Assembly: GCF_038396675.1 (NCBI RefSeq)
Contig: NC_088926.1
Coordinates: 28,736,001 to 28,800,000 of the forward strand
Source: Hydra vulgaris
Taxonomy: Eukaryota; Cnidaria; Hydrozoa; Anthoathecata; Hydridae
Direction: 5' to 3'
Length of the DNA stretch: 64,000 nucleotides
The first letter of the stretch is position 1; each line of letters begins with the position of its first letter. The position numbers and the translations under genes were made by a program. Below are positions 46,988-60,950 of this stretch, one piece after another. Under the pieces are notes generated by a model. The model ran no database searches. It was not told the DNA's origin and saw only the letters and a list, made by a program, of their open reading frames with translations.

Positions 46988-47704
46988 TAGTGTTAGTGGG
47001 AGGGGCGGTTTTTGACAGTATATACTTATTTATTTATCCATTTACATTTAACAGTAAAGTATCGTTCAGTATGTATTTAAAAAAGATCGCTATTTTAAAA
47101 GTAAAAATTTTTACATTTAAAAAAGAAATCAATTTAAATACGAAATAAATAATAAATATTAAAAATATAATCATTAAAAACTCGTTTGTTTTTATTAATT
47201 TTAAATATGCATAAAAAAGTTTTACTATTTAAAATTAAAGACGCGTCATCTCAAAGCCAACGATACCGAGAAATCACTTTTAATTAAAGTAAAAATTGTT
47301 TTTAGATGATGCCAACCATCTTAAAAACTCTTAACTCTGTTGTGCGATAATAACAACCAGGTCACTTCACTTGTGTGCAACCAATAGTTTTAAACACACA
47401 GTTCTATGCACAATAACTTACGAATGGATGGCCTTCCATAAAAAAACAAGGTTATGAAGCGCATTTGCAATCCGCTGCGAAATCTACCTCAATTTAGCTG
47501 AACTGATAAATTACTTTGCACCTAGAATTTTTGGTTATTGGTATTTGATAATTAAAATATAACATTTTCAGGATATAATTTGATGAGCATTTGCAGCAAA
47601 CAAAAATGCATTTATAATAAAAGTGAAACATATAACTTTTGAATGAGAACTTTTGAAATTCGACTTTTTTATAGTATGAACTTTATATATTTTTTATATT
47701 GCAG
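46988..47704. other. AT-rich, upstream of the candidate exon
   Basis: No gene. The last bases form a pyrimidine-rich TTTTTTATATTGCAG splice acceptor. Confidence 0.4.
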
Positions 47705-47890
47705 CATTGCTGCTGCAAATAATTAGAGCAACAGTGCTACCGGCTTATTTATGGCCGCTAGCTTACATTTATAACAATACCATTCCAGTAACACCTCCCT
47801 TAGCAGTCCAGGGTGGTGTTGTCCAAGGTACAGACCAGTCACTAGATATTGACGGAAAAACAGGGTGGATTGACGCAGGAGATTTTACTG
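47705..47890 (+). CDS. Probable internal exon of an unidentified gene (secreted/LamG-like?)
   Basis: A 186-bp open stretch between a good acceptor (TTGCAG at 47704) and a donor (GTAATA at 47891). Read in the frame from 47707 it gives a non-repetitive protein segment including LPAYLWPLAYIYNNTIPV, LAVQGGVVQGTDQSLDIDG and KTGWIDAGDF. Both boundaries fall after the first base of a codon, so it is a symmetric class 1-1 exon, a type common in extracellular mosaic proteins. The VQG...QSLDIDGKTGWIDAG pattern resembles the strand pattern of LamG/concanavalin-like domains, but this is inference. No neighbouring exons were found in the window. Confidence 0.5.
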
Positions 47891-49004
47891 GTAATACTTT
47901 TTGTCCTATTTCAAATATATTCTTGTTTATATATTTATGTACATATAAATATTTCAAGACAATATTGATAAACGTCTCAGGGCAAAAAACGCACTGAGGT
48001 TGTACAATACTTGACATTTAGCTTACAGAAACGTAAAGAAAAGGTACCGGAAATAGTTCCTTGAACTTCTGTTCCTTCTAACCCTAACCCTGAAATGTTT
48101 CTTAAAAATTAGGACGTTTGCTTTGCTGTTAAAGTTGAAAGAGACTTTCTTAAAATCTCATTTTACTCCTTTTTTGCAAAACATTATTAATCGAAATTAA
48201 ATTAAACTAAATCTATAATTAAAGTATATTAATAAAATTATTTCTAAACGCAAACTTCTAGTTCTTAGTATTTATTTGTTTTATTTTTATGACTTATTTT
48301 ATTGATTTACTTACAAATTATTGAATTATATGACTTATTTTAGTATTATAATTCAAGTGACAAGTATTTAAAAGGTGATTTTATTTTTAATTTTAACCTT
48401 GCAAAAGCTTGTATATTTTTTGAGACCTGTCTGTTTGTATGGTTAAATTTTTTAATTTTAATTTTTTTTGAGAGAGTTTGTTTCTTTATTATAAAGGAGA
48501 GCGGAGAAAACTGGGGCAGATACCCAAAACAAATAAAAATCTGTTAAAATTGAACACTGAGGCACATGTAATCAGAGTCTAATGTGAATTTAATCGATAA
48601 CTTTAAATTTCCGCTGCTCCAACTTTTGACCGAGAGTCTTCAATTCTCTGAACACATTATCAATTTAGAGACTTCTAAATTTAAAATATTTAAAAGGTTT
48701 TCTAAACAATTTTAAAGGTAAATAATAATCAGTAAAAAAATCTTGTATCGCCACGAGTTTTAAAAAAAATCTGTTTATGCCGAAAACAACGCTAAATAGT
48801 TTTATAAACTCAGGTGCAAATGAAAAGCTAGCATTTTGTATATGCGTACACTAAACTGAGATTTTGGTTGACGCTGCTTCTCGTTTACGTTAGTGTTTTA
48901 AAAAATGACGCAAATAAGCCCTCGATTTTTTGTTAGTTTTTTTATTTGCGCTTACGTTAAGTACTTTATGATGTTTGCAAGTTTGCGCTTATACCGAGTG
49001 GCTG
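47891..49004. other. AT-rich stretch after the exon, no further exon seen
   Basis: Probably intron or intergenic. No recognisable coding sequence. Confidence 0.4.
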
Positions 49005-49042
49005 CTTCGTCAGTATTTTTAATGCGGCTTATGCCGCATTAA

Positions 49043-49056
<14 letters not shown>
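49005..49056. repeat. Perfect 24-bp-arm hairpin
   Basis: CTTCGTCAGTATTTTTAATG plus CGGC pairs perfectly with its complement around a TTAT loop. Its outer half continues into the inverted repeat of the next element. Confidence 0.95.
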
Positions 49057-49918
<862 letters not shown>

Positions 49919-50165
49919 CAGTTATTTTATATCAGTTAATTTATAATTTTTTATTTTTCATCTTAAAATTTTACAAAATTGACTTGACTCTTCCTAAAAG
50001 GAAGATCTGTTAATGATGAGAGAAGTTTCAGTTGACTAAAGATAAAAAATTATCTGTGATCAACAATATCAAAATAATGTCTTTTTGGATTGACAATAAC
50101 TTTATTTAAATGGAGCTTGCCGAGAGCATTAACTTTGAATTATTAATAAGCCATTTTGTTTCAGC

Positions 50166-50267
50166 CCAGCGGGCACAGATGTCCGTAAGGCATCTACATC
50201 TTCATATATACGTCACAAGTCCGTATGATGTTCTTAAGACGTCCAACGAACGTTCTGCACCCGCTGG
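50166..50267. mobile_element. 102-bp MITE with CCAGCGGG ends
   Basis: Ends CCAGCGGGCAC and (complement) CCAGCGGGTGC. The inside has paired GACGTCC/ACGTC words. It is non-coding and the family is not assigned. Confidence 0.6.
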
Positions 50268-50608
50268 AAATAAAATTTAGGCAGAAAATTTTTTATAAAC
50301 TAGCATAAAAGTAAATTTCTTTCTTAATGCTTGCTTAGAGTAACTGTATTTTTAAATAACTAAACCATTGCAATAATATCAAATGTTTCTTTTTTTATTT
50401 ATTTTTTTAACGATAATTGTTAAGCTTAGAAAACTTAAACTTTAGATTGTTTAGTGTCTTAGGCGCACTTGATAGTTATGATAAAAGACACATCAATAAA
50501 TATATTTTTCATAAGTGTGTTTTTCGAAAAAAATGTTTCAAGGGTTATTATTCCACTCCGAATCCTTGTCGTCCCTACTTACTCCCTACCCCCCTCTCAC
50601 GACGCTAA
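50268..50608. other. AT-rich gap
   Basis: Nothing recognised. Confidence 0.4.
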
Positions 50609-50629
50609 CCCAGTGAAAAAGCGCACATG

Positions 50630-50870
50630 GGATACGCGTGGATTTTTTCCATATGTAACCCATGTGGGGATTATTATTTTGTCCCATGTGGGTTTCATAT
50701 GGTAAATCCCACATGGATTCCATATGGTAAATCCCATATGGGATACGCGCGGGTTTTTACCATATGTAACCCATATGGGGATTATTATTTTGTCCCATGT
50801 GGGTTTCATATGGTAAATCCCACATGGGTTTTATGTGGTAAATCCTACATGGGATATAGGTGGAAAATAC
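50630..50870. repeat. Tandem repeat of about 111 bp with CATATGG/CATGTGGG words
   Basis: GGGATACGCG[T/C]G...CATATGTAACCC...GATTATTATTTTGTCCCATG occurs at about 50630-50715 and 50741-50828. An inverted piece of its inner end (TTTTCCACCTATAACCTACG) is at 51115-51152. Confidence 0.85.
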
Positions 50871-51152
50871 TACATGTTATAGATCTTAAATGCCACATAT
50901 TTTAATCCAAATCGTATAAAAGTAGTCAATACTAGACAAATGAAAGTCCGAATGCTTCTATGATTTTTAAAAACCTTTTAATTTAAAAATAACTTAAATA
51001 GTAATTTAAAATTAATCATCGAAGCTTTCAGAGAGGCTTAACTTATTCTGGTATTTGCTACTTTATCCCATTTGGTATTCAAAATGTGCAGCATTTTTGA
51101 TCTTTTACATGAGATGTTTTCCACCTATAACCTACGTGGGATTTACCTTTAA

Positions 51153-51415
51153 ACTATTATGACGAAATTTTATAAAATTAAAAAACATGTTGCAAAATGA
51201 ATTTATTTTAAAATAAATGCTATTAATCAATACATCCAAAATGAATATTAAAAATATTATTTTTTCTTTTGCGATTTACACGCCGTTTTTTGTCGATTGA
51301 ATTAATTAAATCGCTTCGGCTTGCATAATACCAAGGTTTTTAGTATCTTCTAACTTTATTCAAACATTTTCTAAAAAAAAAATACAAATATATATAAATA
51401 TATATATATATTTAT

Positions 51416-51473
<58 letters not shown>

Positions 51474-51778
51474 TTTAATAAGGAACCTATTCATGAGCAA
51501 TTTTAATTATTAGCCAGGTTGAAGTCATTAATGACTACAATATTTCACAAATAATTATTTCCTAATTTATTACTTACAATAGCTAACGTATTATGGGTAA
51601 TTGAACACATATTATGCGTAATGAGCTTGAACCCATGAGGAGAATCCTGAAAAAAAGTGATCAATTAGGATAAGTAGTTAAACAAAAATACAAAAACAAA
51701 AATGTAAAAACCTACTTTTACAATGATGTAGACGTTGGGTGCAATAGCCACTGGATGCAAAAGTATCTTTACTTTTTC
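51153..51778. other. AT-rich with GA microsatellite
   Basis: (GA)n at 51420-51471; otherwise nothing recognised. Confidence 0.5.
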
Positions 51779-51786
51779 GTCACACA

Positions 51787-54183
51787 CACGGCCTTCTATA
51801 ATAACAGGCCTTGACATCGCGCAAAATGCTGTAAAAACTGAAGGCCGATTAAACTTTTACTTTTACTTATATTGATATATTTTTATATTAGGTAGGGTGT
51901 AATGGTTTCTAATAATAATCTTTAGTTAAGACGGAAATATAAAAAGAAACCATAAATTGTTAAAAGATAATCATATTTTCGTATTTCAAATTTCATTAAG
52001 AATATTTATGTAATATTAAATAGTATCAATAACAAGCCAAGCATAACAAAGTATATATATATATTAGAAAGATAACTGTATTTTTAATTTTTTTTTCTAA
52101 AAATGGTAACAATAAAAATCACCAACATGCGCTATTGCATTGCTAGTATCTAGCGTAAGCTGTTTTTCACGCTTACCTGTAGGTTTCATAAAATTTGACA
52201 GTTCAACAATATCTCGTAGCAGTTGTAACTGTTGATAACCAACTGAGTGGATTTCTCCGCATAATTCATTTCTAAACCGAATGCCAGCACCAGGTGCTTT
52301 GACATTAACAACATTTGAAAAAAAATTATTTTTTCAATAAATACAGCAGTACCTTCAAATGCTATATTTTCAATCTCTGGATGCGTTCTTAATGCAGCTG
52401 TTTCTTCACAAAAAACAGACAAACAAAACTTTACAGATTTTCTCTCTATTGGTTTTGGATAAACTGATTTAGCTGTAAGTTTAGAGAGTTTAAAAAGACT
52501 ATTACACTCAGTTTTATATAAACTTTCTAAATCACTCCACTTAGCCAAAGCTGAGTTCTTTATTGTTCAAAAATTGAAGTTCGCCAGTCTTTTTTGTCAA
52601 CCAATTGTTTTGTATAGATTTTAAGAGATGCACATAATCATACAATAAATATATACCTGATGTTGTTAACCATGGTTTACTATCAACTGTTTTAAACATT
52701 CCAAAAAATCTTTGATTTACACGGTTACCATCAATAATTATTACCTTGTGTCTTACTATTTTCAATATTATTTATCGTATCAACAATTTGTTGACATTGA
52801 GCAAACTGAAATTCAGAGGAAAGATTTGCAACAGGTTGAGCTCTACATATAAATTCTGGACCTCCAAAAAGACATTTAATCATAAATGGTAAAATTGTTT
52901 TAGCTAACTTAGGGTAGTTTACTGTTTGACCAAACAAAGCACCTCTTTGGTAAAGTAATGAAGCTTTGACATAGACCTTATCAATTAGTAGTATGAAAGT
53001 TATTTTCAATGGATTTAAATTCATAAAAATACTATTTATGAAACTTAGGTCCTCCATTGAGCTTATTTTTGAAGTCAATCGTGTTAAAGTCCTTATACAA
53101 ACAATCATCTAAAACTCGTCGCATAGCAAAATACTCATATGCTCTACATATAATATCTGAAGTATATAAAACTTTACCAACACTAACTTTTCTCATAGCA
53201 TTAAGGTGTTCGAATAGAATATTTGACTAAAGCGAACTTTCTTTATTTTTTTAAAATCTAACTGCTTCAATTAAAGCTGATTTTGTTTTTATTAACTTTA
53301 ATTTGTTTAAAGCTAAAGATGAAATATTACAAGGTGTGCCATTATGGTTAGCTACAAATGAATAATCCTTGAACATTACTAAAATAAATAATGGAACACC
53401 AAGTTTGTACATTTTGATTGTATGTGCAAATTTTTTTTATTAAGCTGGAAAACAATAACATTGTTATTATCACTTAACAAAGATTGAATATCGTCAAATA
53501 TAAGTTCATCCTCTTTTAGAAAATCAATTAACTTATCTGGTAAAATTCTTCGAAAACCGCTTGAAGTTACAGTTTTTCTAACTTTACTTGCTGGTGTGGC
53601 TAAACAACTAGGCAGAATATTTTTAATAACAGATGGTGGGTTTAAAGGTCGTTGCTTCCCATATTTGCTTTCAAAAGTTGCTTCATTTGGCCAATGCAGT
53701 TGACATACTGCTGTATAGTCTGTAACAATAAAACCAGTTCTTGGGATAGCTTCACTACATCTTTTTCTCTCTAGATTCTTCGGGAATTTATAAATTGGGA
53801 ATTTATAAATTTATAAATATTTTTGTTGTGGTTGAGTATTGATAATTTTGTTGTAGTTGTAATTAATATTGTAGTTGTAGTTGTATAAATTGTATAAGAG
53901 ATACACAGCATTTTAAAGGCATTTTAATTATTAAAAAAACTTATCGTTTGTTTGACAATATTATTACCTTACAATGTTAACGCCTTGAACCTAACAACGT
54001 AATCGTCTTGAAGTTGCGCTATCTACTTTATAAACCAATCAAATTTTAAAGATTTATTAAAAAAGCGTGAACACAAACTTTCGTCTAATGTTAAAAGATG
54101 AAAATGTAAACACAGTATTAGGAATTGGCCTTCAGTTTAACAACTTTGTTGTGCAATGTCAAGGCCTGTTATTATAGACCGCG
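51787..54183 (-). mobile_element. P-superfamily DNA transposon, second family member
   Basis: 2,397 bp flanked by a perfect 8-bp duplication GTCACACA (51779-51786 and 54184-54191), the size expected for P elements. Inverted ends share TATAATAACAGGCCTTGACA and, about 20 bp further in, ACTGAAGGCC. The end motif is related to that of the P element in the palindrome. The interior has one minus-strand transposase pseudogene. Confidence 0.88.
52115..53775 (-). pseudogene. THAP/P-element transposase pseudogene, C-terminally truncated
   Basis: On the minus strand it begins inside a THAP finger (FIVTDYTAVCQLHWPN, the second half of C2CH) followed by RPLNPPSVIKN. Then come LLIDKVYVKASLLYQRGALFG (first catalytic Asp), VIIIDGNRVNQRFF, LLYDYVHLLKSIQNNW and a region matching the palindrome copy (RTHPEIENIAFEGTAVFIEK). 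The last recognisable residues are KREKQLTLDTSNAI near 52130. About 200 C-terminal residues, including the DPIEK-type block with the last acidic residue, and the first half of the THAP finger are missing. Several frameshifts. It is clearly diverged from the 10302-12780 copy. Confidence 0.82.
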
Positions 54184-54352
54184 GTCACACATAATATAAT
54201 ATTCTGAAACTAATAAACAAACATCTAAATTTCTATAAGTAAATTTATTCTTTGATGATTGCCTTTATATCCTATCTTATTTTCATATCATAATCTATTA
54301 TGGTATTATTTATATAACATGTCACAACAATATTATTAAATTTATGATATTC

Positions 54353-54394
54353 AAATATCATATGAACATTCTCTAACATGTTCATATGATATTT
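54353..54394. repeat. Short perfect hairpin
   Basis: AAATATCATATGAACAT pairs with ATGTTCATATGATATTT around an 8-nt loop. Confidence 0.85.
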
Positions 54395-54577
54395 CAATAT
54401 AGTTCTTGAGTATATTATCTGCTAACAATTGACTGATGCAAGTTCAAATGTTATTAAAAACTAAGCATGCATGCATGGGACACTGCAGTGTCCCACAAAG
54501 AAATGCTGGTTTGAAAGTCAAATTTTCTTTATTAAAAAAAAATAATAAAATAGGGGGGAAATAGGGAGGTTTCTGTC

Positions 54578-54692
<115 letters not shown>

Positions 54693-55676
54693 AGTATTTA
54701 GGCTATGGGAACATCCATAAATGATGCCAGTAGATAGAAGGGCAGTGTGAGTTTAACAATAATTGACAATGGGGAGGGGATGTTGAAACCAAAATAATGT
54801 CAATTAAAAAATTGAATTAAAAAAAAAAGTAAAATATTTTATTTAAAAAAAAAGTAAAACAATTTATGCTAGCTATGAGCAGGTTTTAGAGGTATTTACA
54901 CCAATAGTGTGGTCTAAAAACTTTTTGCTTTTGTTGGTTAAAACTGTAGAGGATCATAGGAAAAACAATTTAAATTCAGAAATTAGCTTACTTATTTGAA
55001 AGAACAATTTATGTTTGTTTTTTTTTACTTTTAGTACTGTTAGAATAAATGTATAATTGAACCAGAAAAAAATTGATGGTATATGCATTTTTTATATTAT
55101 ATTAACAATTCAGATACACCATCATAATATGATAACAAAAACTGACATCATTTTCAATGGGAGATGGCATAAAATTGACTGAGTTTGATAAAGGGTGAAG
55201 GTGTTCAATAAACCGGGTAGTCACTCAGCATCATTATGCATAGATGACCCTATAATTTAGGTAAAATAAATAATTAATTTGCCATTTTTCTCTTTATAAA
55301 GTGTAAGAAAAAAGCATTGTTATGCTGAGACCTACCTATTAAGCAAGCTTTGACCACCTATTTTATAAATTTGAGAGACAGAAGTGGAAGTGCGAATCGC
55401 AAAAAAACTAATAACAATGCTCTAAAATTGATTTTAACTTTGTAGACTAACATTAATATAGTATTTAGAAATAATAAATGAAGTTTACATGATTTTTATA
55501 ATTTGTATTTATTTCCATTAATTATCAGTTATCAGTCTCTATTTTATAAAATGAATTAAAAAACAATTTATTTATAGTATAATAATAATACATAAATACT
55601 AGTTTCCTAATGCTATTATCATCACAATGTTAATGGTATTCGTTTTAAAGTGAAATTTTGTATCGATTTTATTGTT

Positions 55677-55808
<132 letters not shown>

Positions 55809-56904
55809 ATATAAATATATATATATATTTTCTTTTACTTTATTTACAACACCATTTGATATACTACAAACCCTTACAAAGCTTACAATAATTCAGTTAA
55901 AATTCAATCTGAGTTATTGAAACGTAATAAATTTAACATCAAAGAAAAGTAAAGCTGTCATCATTTAAAATGTAAAGGGTGTTGTCAAAATATGTTGAAA
56001 GTAAAATTAAGTTACTAATAAAATCACGTTCAACAATGATTAATATTCTTACTGTAGTAAGAATTAGTACTAACTGATAAATTTGAACAAATAAATATAA
56101 AATTAACAAAACCAATGAATAAATAAGAACTTTAACTTGAATTAAATCTTGAATTTGAATTAATTGGTACTAATTTGTTCAAGCATAACCTTAAAAAATA
56201 AGTTTTTATAACAATTTATATGTATAACTAGTTATACATATAGTTAACTATCAGGAGTTATATGTATAACTCTATGCATTTTAAAGCATATTATTTTATT
56301 TAAACATTACTTTAGATCAAATTACTTTGAAAACTGGACCCAGAGACTTTATTCCCAATTACACTGTGGTACTCCAGATTAAAAATTGAAAAGTTTCTGT
56401 AAATATCCTGTTTTTGTTCCTCAATGTACCTCGTAAGTCCCTTAAGTCTTAAGGACCTTATTATATCTAAAGTTAAAAGTTTTGGAGCATAAAAAAAGTT
56501 ACAGAAACCCATCTCCATCCTATTTTTTTCTTTTTTTAATAAAGATAATTGGGAATTCTTTGACTTTCAAACCTGCATTTCTTTGTGCATTTCTTTATGC
56601 ATGCAAGATTGGTTTTTGACAACATTGCAACTTGCATCAGTTAATTGTTTGCAAATAATTTACTCAAGATTTATATTCAAATAACTATTATATCATCCTA
56701 ATAATACGTCTATTTGCACAAATCTTAATCTTATTTCTATAAAGAAACATAAACATTATTCGTGGTACTTACATACTTGCTTGCCATTCTTTATGTAATA
56801 TAAAATATTTTCACACAATATAAACGTAACGCAATGCTATGTCGATTTAAAAATTTTTTTTAGTTTTTTTTTTAAAAGTTTTTAGTTTCCGGCTTTCAAA
56901 TTAA

Positions 56905-57125
56905 TTCCCATGTAAATCCCACAGGAAACCCACGTGGGATTTCCCATGTGTGTAAATACCATATGGTTCCCACATGTAACCCATATGGGATTACCCACAT
57001 GGGTTTAAGGTGACACATTTCCATACGGATACCACATTGGGAAAATCCGTCCCACCTAAATCCCATCAATCCCACACGGAACCCACGCGTAACCCATGTG
57101 GGACGCGGTTTTATTTTTCACTGGG
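56905..57125. repeat. Right-end CATGTGGG-type repeat region
   Basis: Inverted counterpart of 50609-50870: repeated CCCACGTGGGAT, CCATATGG, ACCCATATGGGATTACCC and ACCCATGTGGGACGCGG words ending in CACTGGG. Confidence 0.75.
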
Positions 57126-57479
57126 AAACATCATTTTTATATTAAAGCAAAATTCTATTAAACGAAGATTCTGTGCAACAGTTGGAACCACATTTGTACT
57201 TAAAATTCAATAATTTTTTAGAAGTTTAACATCAAATAATTGCACATGAGTGTAACTCTCTGCTGTTTTTTATAAAAGCATGGTACGCGACGTTAAGCTT
57301 TATTAAGAAATAGTATGAATCTATTAATTCCTAAAATCTCCTTCACAGTATCGCTTAGTAATAAATCAAGTCTATAATAAGCACATTGTCACACCACAAA
57401 AAAACTTTTTTTAGTAATTAACGGCACTTTAGCACCCTAACATTACTGCTGCACCATCGCATGCTATAGAAACTAAACA
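57126..57479. other. AT-rich gap
   Basis: Nothing recognised. Confidence 0.4.
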
Positions 57480-58635
57480 ATTTTTCAAGTATTTTTCTTT
57501 CCTTCCATAAAAATGAAGCTATTCAAGCAAACCATGAAAAGTTACAGTGGTATTCACATATAAATAGTATTGAAAAAAAAATCTCAAAAAATATTGCAAT
57601 GATGTTTAGGGCTAAACCTTTTCTAAATATATCATCCCTGAAAAAATTGTATTTTGCCTTTATCCATGGTTATTTGTCTTATTGTAATATTGTGTGGGGT
57701 AGTACTAACCATACAAAGCTAAAGAAACTCTACAACAAACAAAAACATGCGTGCTAAATAGTATTTGGAGCCGACAGAAGTGTTCCTTGCGAACCACTTC
57801 TACGTGTGCTCGTTGTTTTAAATGTGTATAAACTTAATTTACACCAAGTTTTATAATTTATTTTTAAAACAAAAAATGGATTATCTCCAAAATTATTTCA
57901 ATCTAATTTTAATAAAATTAAACATAAATACTCAACAAAGTTTTCTGATAACAATTTTGTTGTTCCAAAATATAAACTAAAATTAACTTCTTATTCAATT
58001 AAATACAGCGGACATAATCTGTGGAAAAAGTTTCCAGATATTGTAACAATAAACAGACTACATTAGAGCAATTTAAGGACGAATCAAAACGATTATTATT
58101 ATTCATGGATATATCCAGCTTTAAATGTTTATTTTAAACTAAAAACAATCATATAAAAAATAGATTTAATTGTATCAGTGATTAATATTAATGAATACAA
58201 AATATTTAAAATAAAAAAAAATATATATAAAATATCACTGATGATGCTAATAATTTATCTAGTGATTATATTAATTATGAAATTTCATTTCTTGTTGTCT
58301 TTTATCCTCAAGAAATTTTATTTTTTTGACTTTTTTATTTTTATTAATATATTCGTTAAGCATTTTAGCAATTGTTTTCAACACTTCTTTAAAAAAAATT
58401 TCTATTTATATTAGTTATTTATATCGGTTTTCATTTCTATTTGTTATTTTATATATATTTTTAAGTTACGGTAATGTAGAATTTATCGCTATTATTTTTT
58501 TTAAATGGGGCTCGGCGATAAGGCTCAACACGCCTTCTTCTCGCTCCAGCCAATGGTTTATATAAATGTATTTGCAATGTAAACATTTTTAAACAGCAAA
58601 TAAATAGCTACAGAAAAAAAAAAAAAAAAAAAAAG
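57480..58635 (+). mobile_element. 5'-truncated CR1/Jockey-like LINE (ORF2 tail, 3' UTR and poly(A))
   Basis: Plus-strand frames give LQWYSHINSIEKKISKNIAM, FAFIHGYLSYCNIVWGST, KLKKLYNKQKHA, VPCEPLLRVL and YSGHNLWKKFPD, the region after the RT fingers/palm typical of CR1/Jockey/Rex-type ORF2 proteins. Stops and frameshifts are present. The 3' UTR contains GGCGATAAGGCTCAACACGC and CTTCTTCTCGCTCCAGCC, and a poly(A) tract ends the element (58613-58635). This is a typical dead-on-arrival insertion, unrelated to the Tx1-like LINE. Confidence 0.75.
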
Positions 58636-60299
58636 AACTACTAAATCTTAAAAAATAGTCGGAATCCGGAGTCCCTGATCTACCGAAGTCCGTTATGCTT
58701 AGATACAAATTTTTACACACTCAAACATGCGTTGATGTCAAAGTTTATTTATTTTTGAGTGACAAAGGGCCAAAGTGTATATGTATATGATACTATATAT
58801 AATATATAACATTGGCTGAAATAACATTCTCAAGTTATTTCAAGCCTTAAACTAAATTTACATGATTTAATGATTAAATTGAATTAAAAAAATAAATATT
58901 CATAGAATGGAACATTTTTTGGCTGAGGGGGCCACTTTAATCGAGGAGGATACTCATAATGGTTACAATCTTCTTTCAACTCTTTAACTCTGAAACACGA
59001 ACCTCGACTAAACAAAGCCTATGCGCGGAGAAACGAATTGAGCGCAGTAATCGAACTCGAAACTTACCGTAACTTCATCACTATCGCATGTAAATTCAAA
59101 GTTAGCAAATCCGTTATCTAAAATATATTAGTAAAAATACCTTCAATCTTAAAGAAACAGTTGTTTTTGAGCATAGAAATGAAATTAATATTAAGAAAAA
59201 AAATTTTTAAGTAAAACTTAAACTTTATTTAATCAACTCAAGCATTTCAGGGACTATTTTATCCCTAAAAACTCCGGTTAGTTGACTCAAAAAAATTTTA
59301 AAACTTCTGCAATCATTTTTTCCTCTTTTCACTACCTTTGTAGTTGACAATATAATAATAATGTAGTTTGCGAGCATGCGTTTCTAGAATAAAGAATGCA
59401 ACTCATTTCAACTCGCTCATAACGTGTAGTTTAATTTCAAAGTTATTAAATGACAAATTTCTTTTGTAACTTTATATGCAGTTTGCAAAATGTTTGTTGT
59501 CACGGTTTTCTCACGCGTTCCCGACTTTAAAATATTGTTATCAAGAATCACGTTTTTTTTTGCGGCGAACTCAGCTATACTTTCTATCTTCGCCATAATG
59601 AGTTACTTCATTATTGACCAATTATTTAGTCATTTTAGTTCTAGTCTTTGGTTTCTACGTCAAGTGTTTCAATATTTCAGCAGGTTTTGTTGAAAAAAGC
59701 TTGTTTTATCGAAAGCAGAACCACTCGTTTTTGGAAAAAAAAAAGTGTTTTTTGTTCTAACGTCCGGTAGCTTGGCCAGTTGTCAGCGATGTAATCGTTT
59801 GCAGAAGATAAACACGACTTAAAATTTTGATTTGTTCTGTACTTGATTAACCGAAAAACAGGCCGAGTAGAAACTGGTGACTTTTCTATTTTAGTTTTGG
59901 GTTAATTTGTTTATCAATATTTATATAATTTTAAAAATATATGAATTAAATTAGCATTAAACTGTGAATTTATAACGCAGATAAAGTGAAATGCATTATT
60001 GATATGATAATATTTATTGTTGCGAATTTAGAAAATTAGTTTCACGTAAATGCCTATTAACGCGATTATAGTATTTACTGGGCAAAAAAAAAAAAGAAAA
60101 AAAAGAAATTATATTGACAGTGTACTATAAGCTATATTTAATGAATTTGGCCTGTTTATTCCATTAGAACTAAACCAAAAATTAGGATCTATAAAAATAC
60201 TGTCTTGATAATAGTAAAAGACACTTAAAGACTGTCTTAATGATAAGATAAAATTAAAGAAAAGTTTTCAAGATTAAAAAGAAAATATATTTAATAGCA
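58636..60299. other. AT-rich stretch without recognised gene
   Basis: A 67-codon hydrophobic frame (59490-59693) resembles a membrane segment by composition but is unsupported. A GC-richer patch at 58920-59080 has no recognised identity. Confidence 0.4.
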
Positions 60300-60950
60300 T
60301 TAGTAACTTAAAAATAAATCTTAATTGACATTTTCGGATTTTTTCCAAAGTAAACTTTCAATGACATCACTCATTTTGCTAAATTATTTTCAATATATAA
60401 TATGGCAAGATGATTTAAGCGATCTTGACATGTTGTGCTTCTTTGACTTGATTTCAATTTAATTGCCAGTTTGCTAATCTTTCTGCTGATGACACAGTTA
60501 CTGAAATTGTACAAAACACTTTAATTGTCAGAGAGATGTTGGTAAAAATGCCTAGAAGTTGTTTTTCATAAATTGAATTCAGAAGATGAAGGGGAAAACT
60601 TTCAATACTAAAAACTGTTTTGTAAATACTTTTTCAGATAAAGTATTTCACTAATTAAGTCTTCTGACGGATCTTCTTTGTATGCATTTTCAAGTTTGGG
60701 CGCTTTTAATTTTAGGTCTGCATACTCATATTTCTGCAAATTTAAAATGGGTAAGATTAAATCACATATTGCATTAAATATAAAATACAGCTCTGGGTAA
60801 AATACAGAAGTTTTGATATCTTGATCTGGTTCAATAAAAGAATTTCTTTTTGTAGAAAACTGAATTTGTATTCTAATCCATTCTATAACAACTTTTGCCT
60901 CTTAAACAATACTTTCCCATGAGTCACGTATGTGAGTTATCTCCTTGTTA
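60300..60950 (-). pseudogene. hAT (ZMYM-like) transposase C-terminal relic
   Basis: The minus strand reads PELYFIFNAICDLILPILNL, EDLISEILYLKKYLQ, then in another frame LLGIFTNISLTIKVF, VTVSSAER, and RLNHLAILYIENNLAK. This is the hAT dimerisation domain pattern (V..SSAERSFSKL ... RL..LAIL.IEN). There are stops and frameshifts, and no catalytic core or termini. It covers the region lacking in the relic at 39.1 kb, though they are far apart and in opposite orientation. Confidence 0.72.

Noticed and set aside
48078-48092. Telomere-like CTAACCCTAACCCTGA
   Set aside because: Only two repeat units, so this is chance and not an interstitial telomere.
59490-59693. 67-codon hydrophobic frame, possible small membrane protein
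   Set aside because: No conservation, start context or splice evidence; AT-rich DNA gives such frames often.
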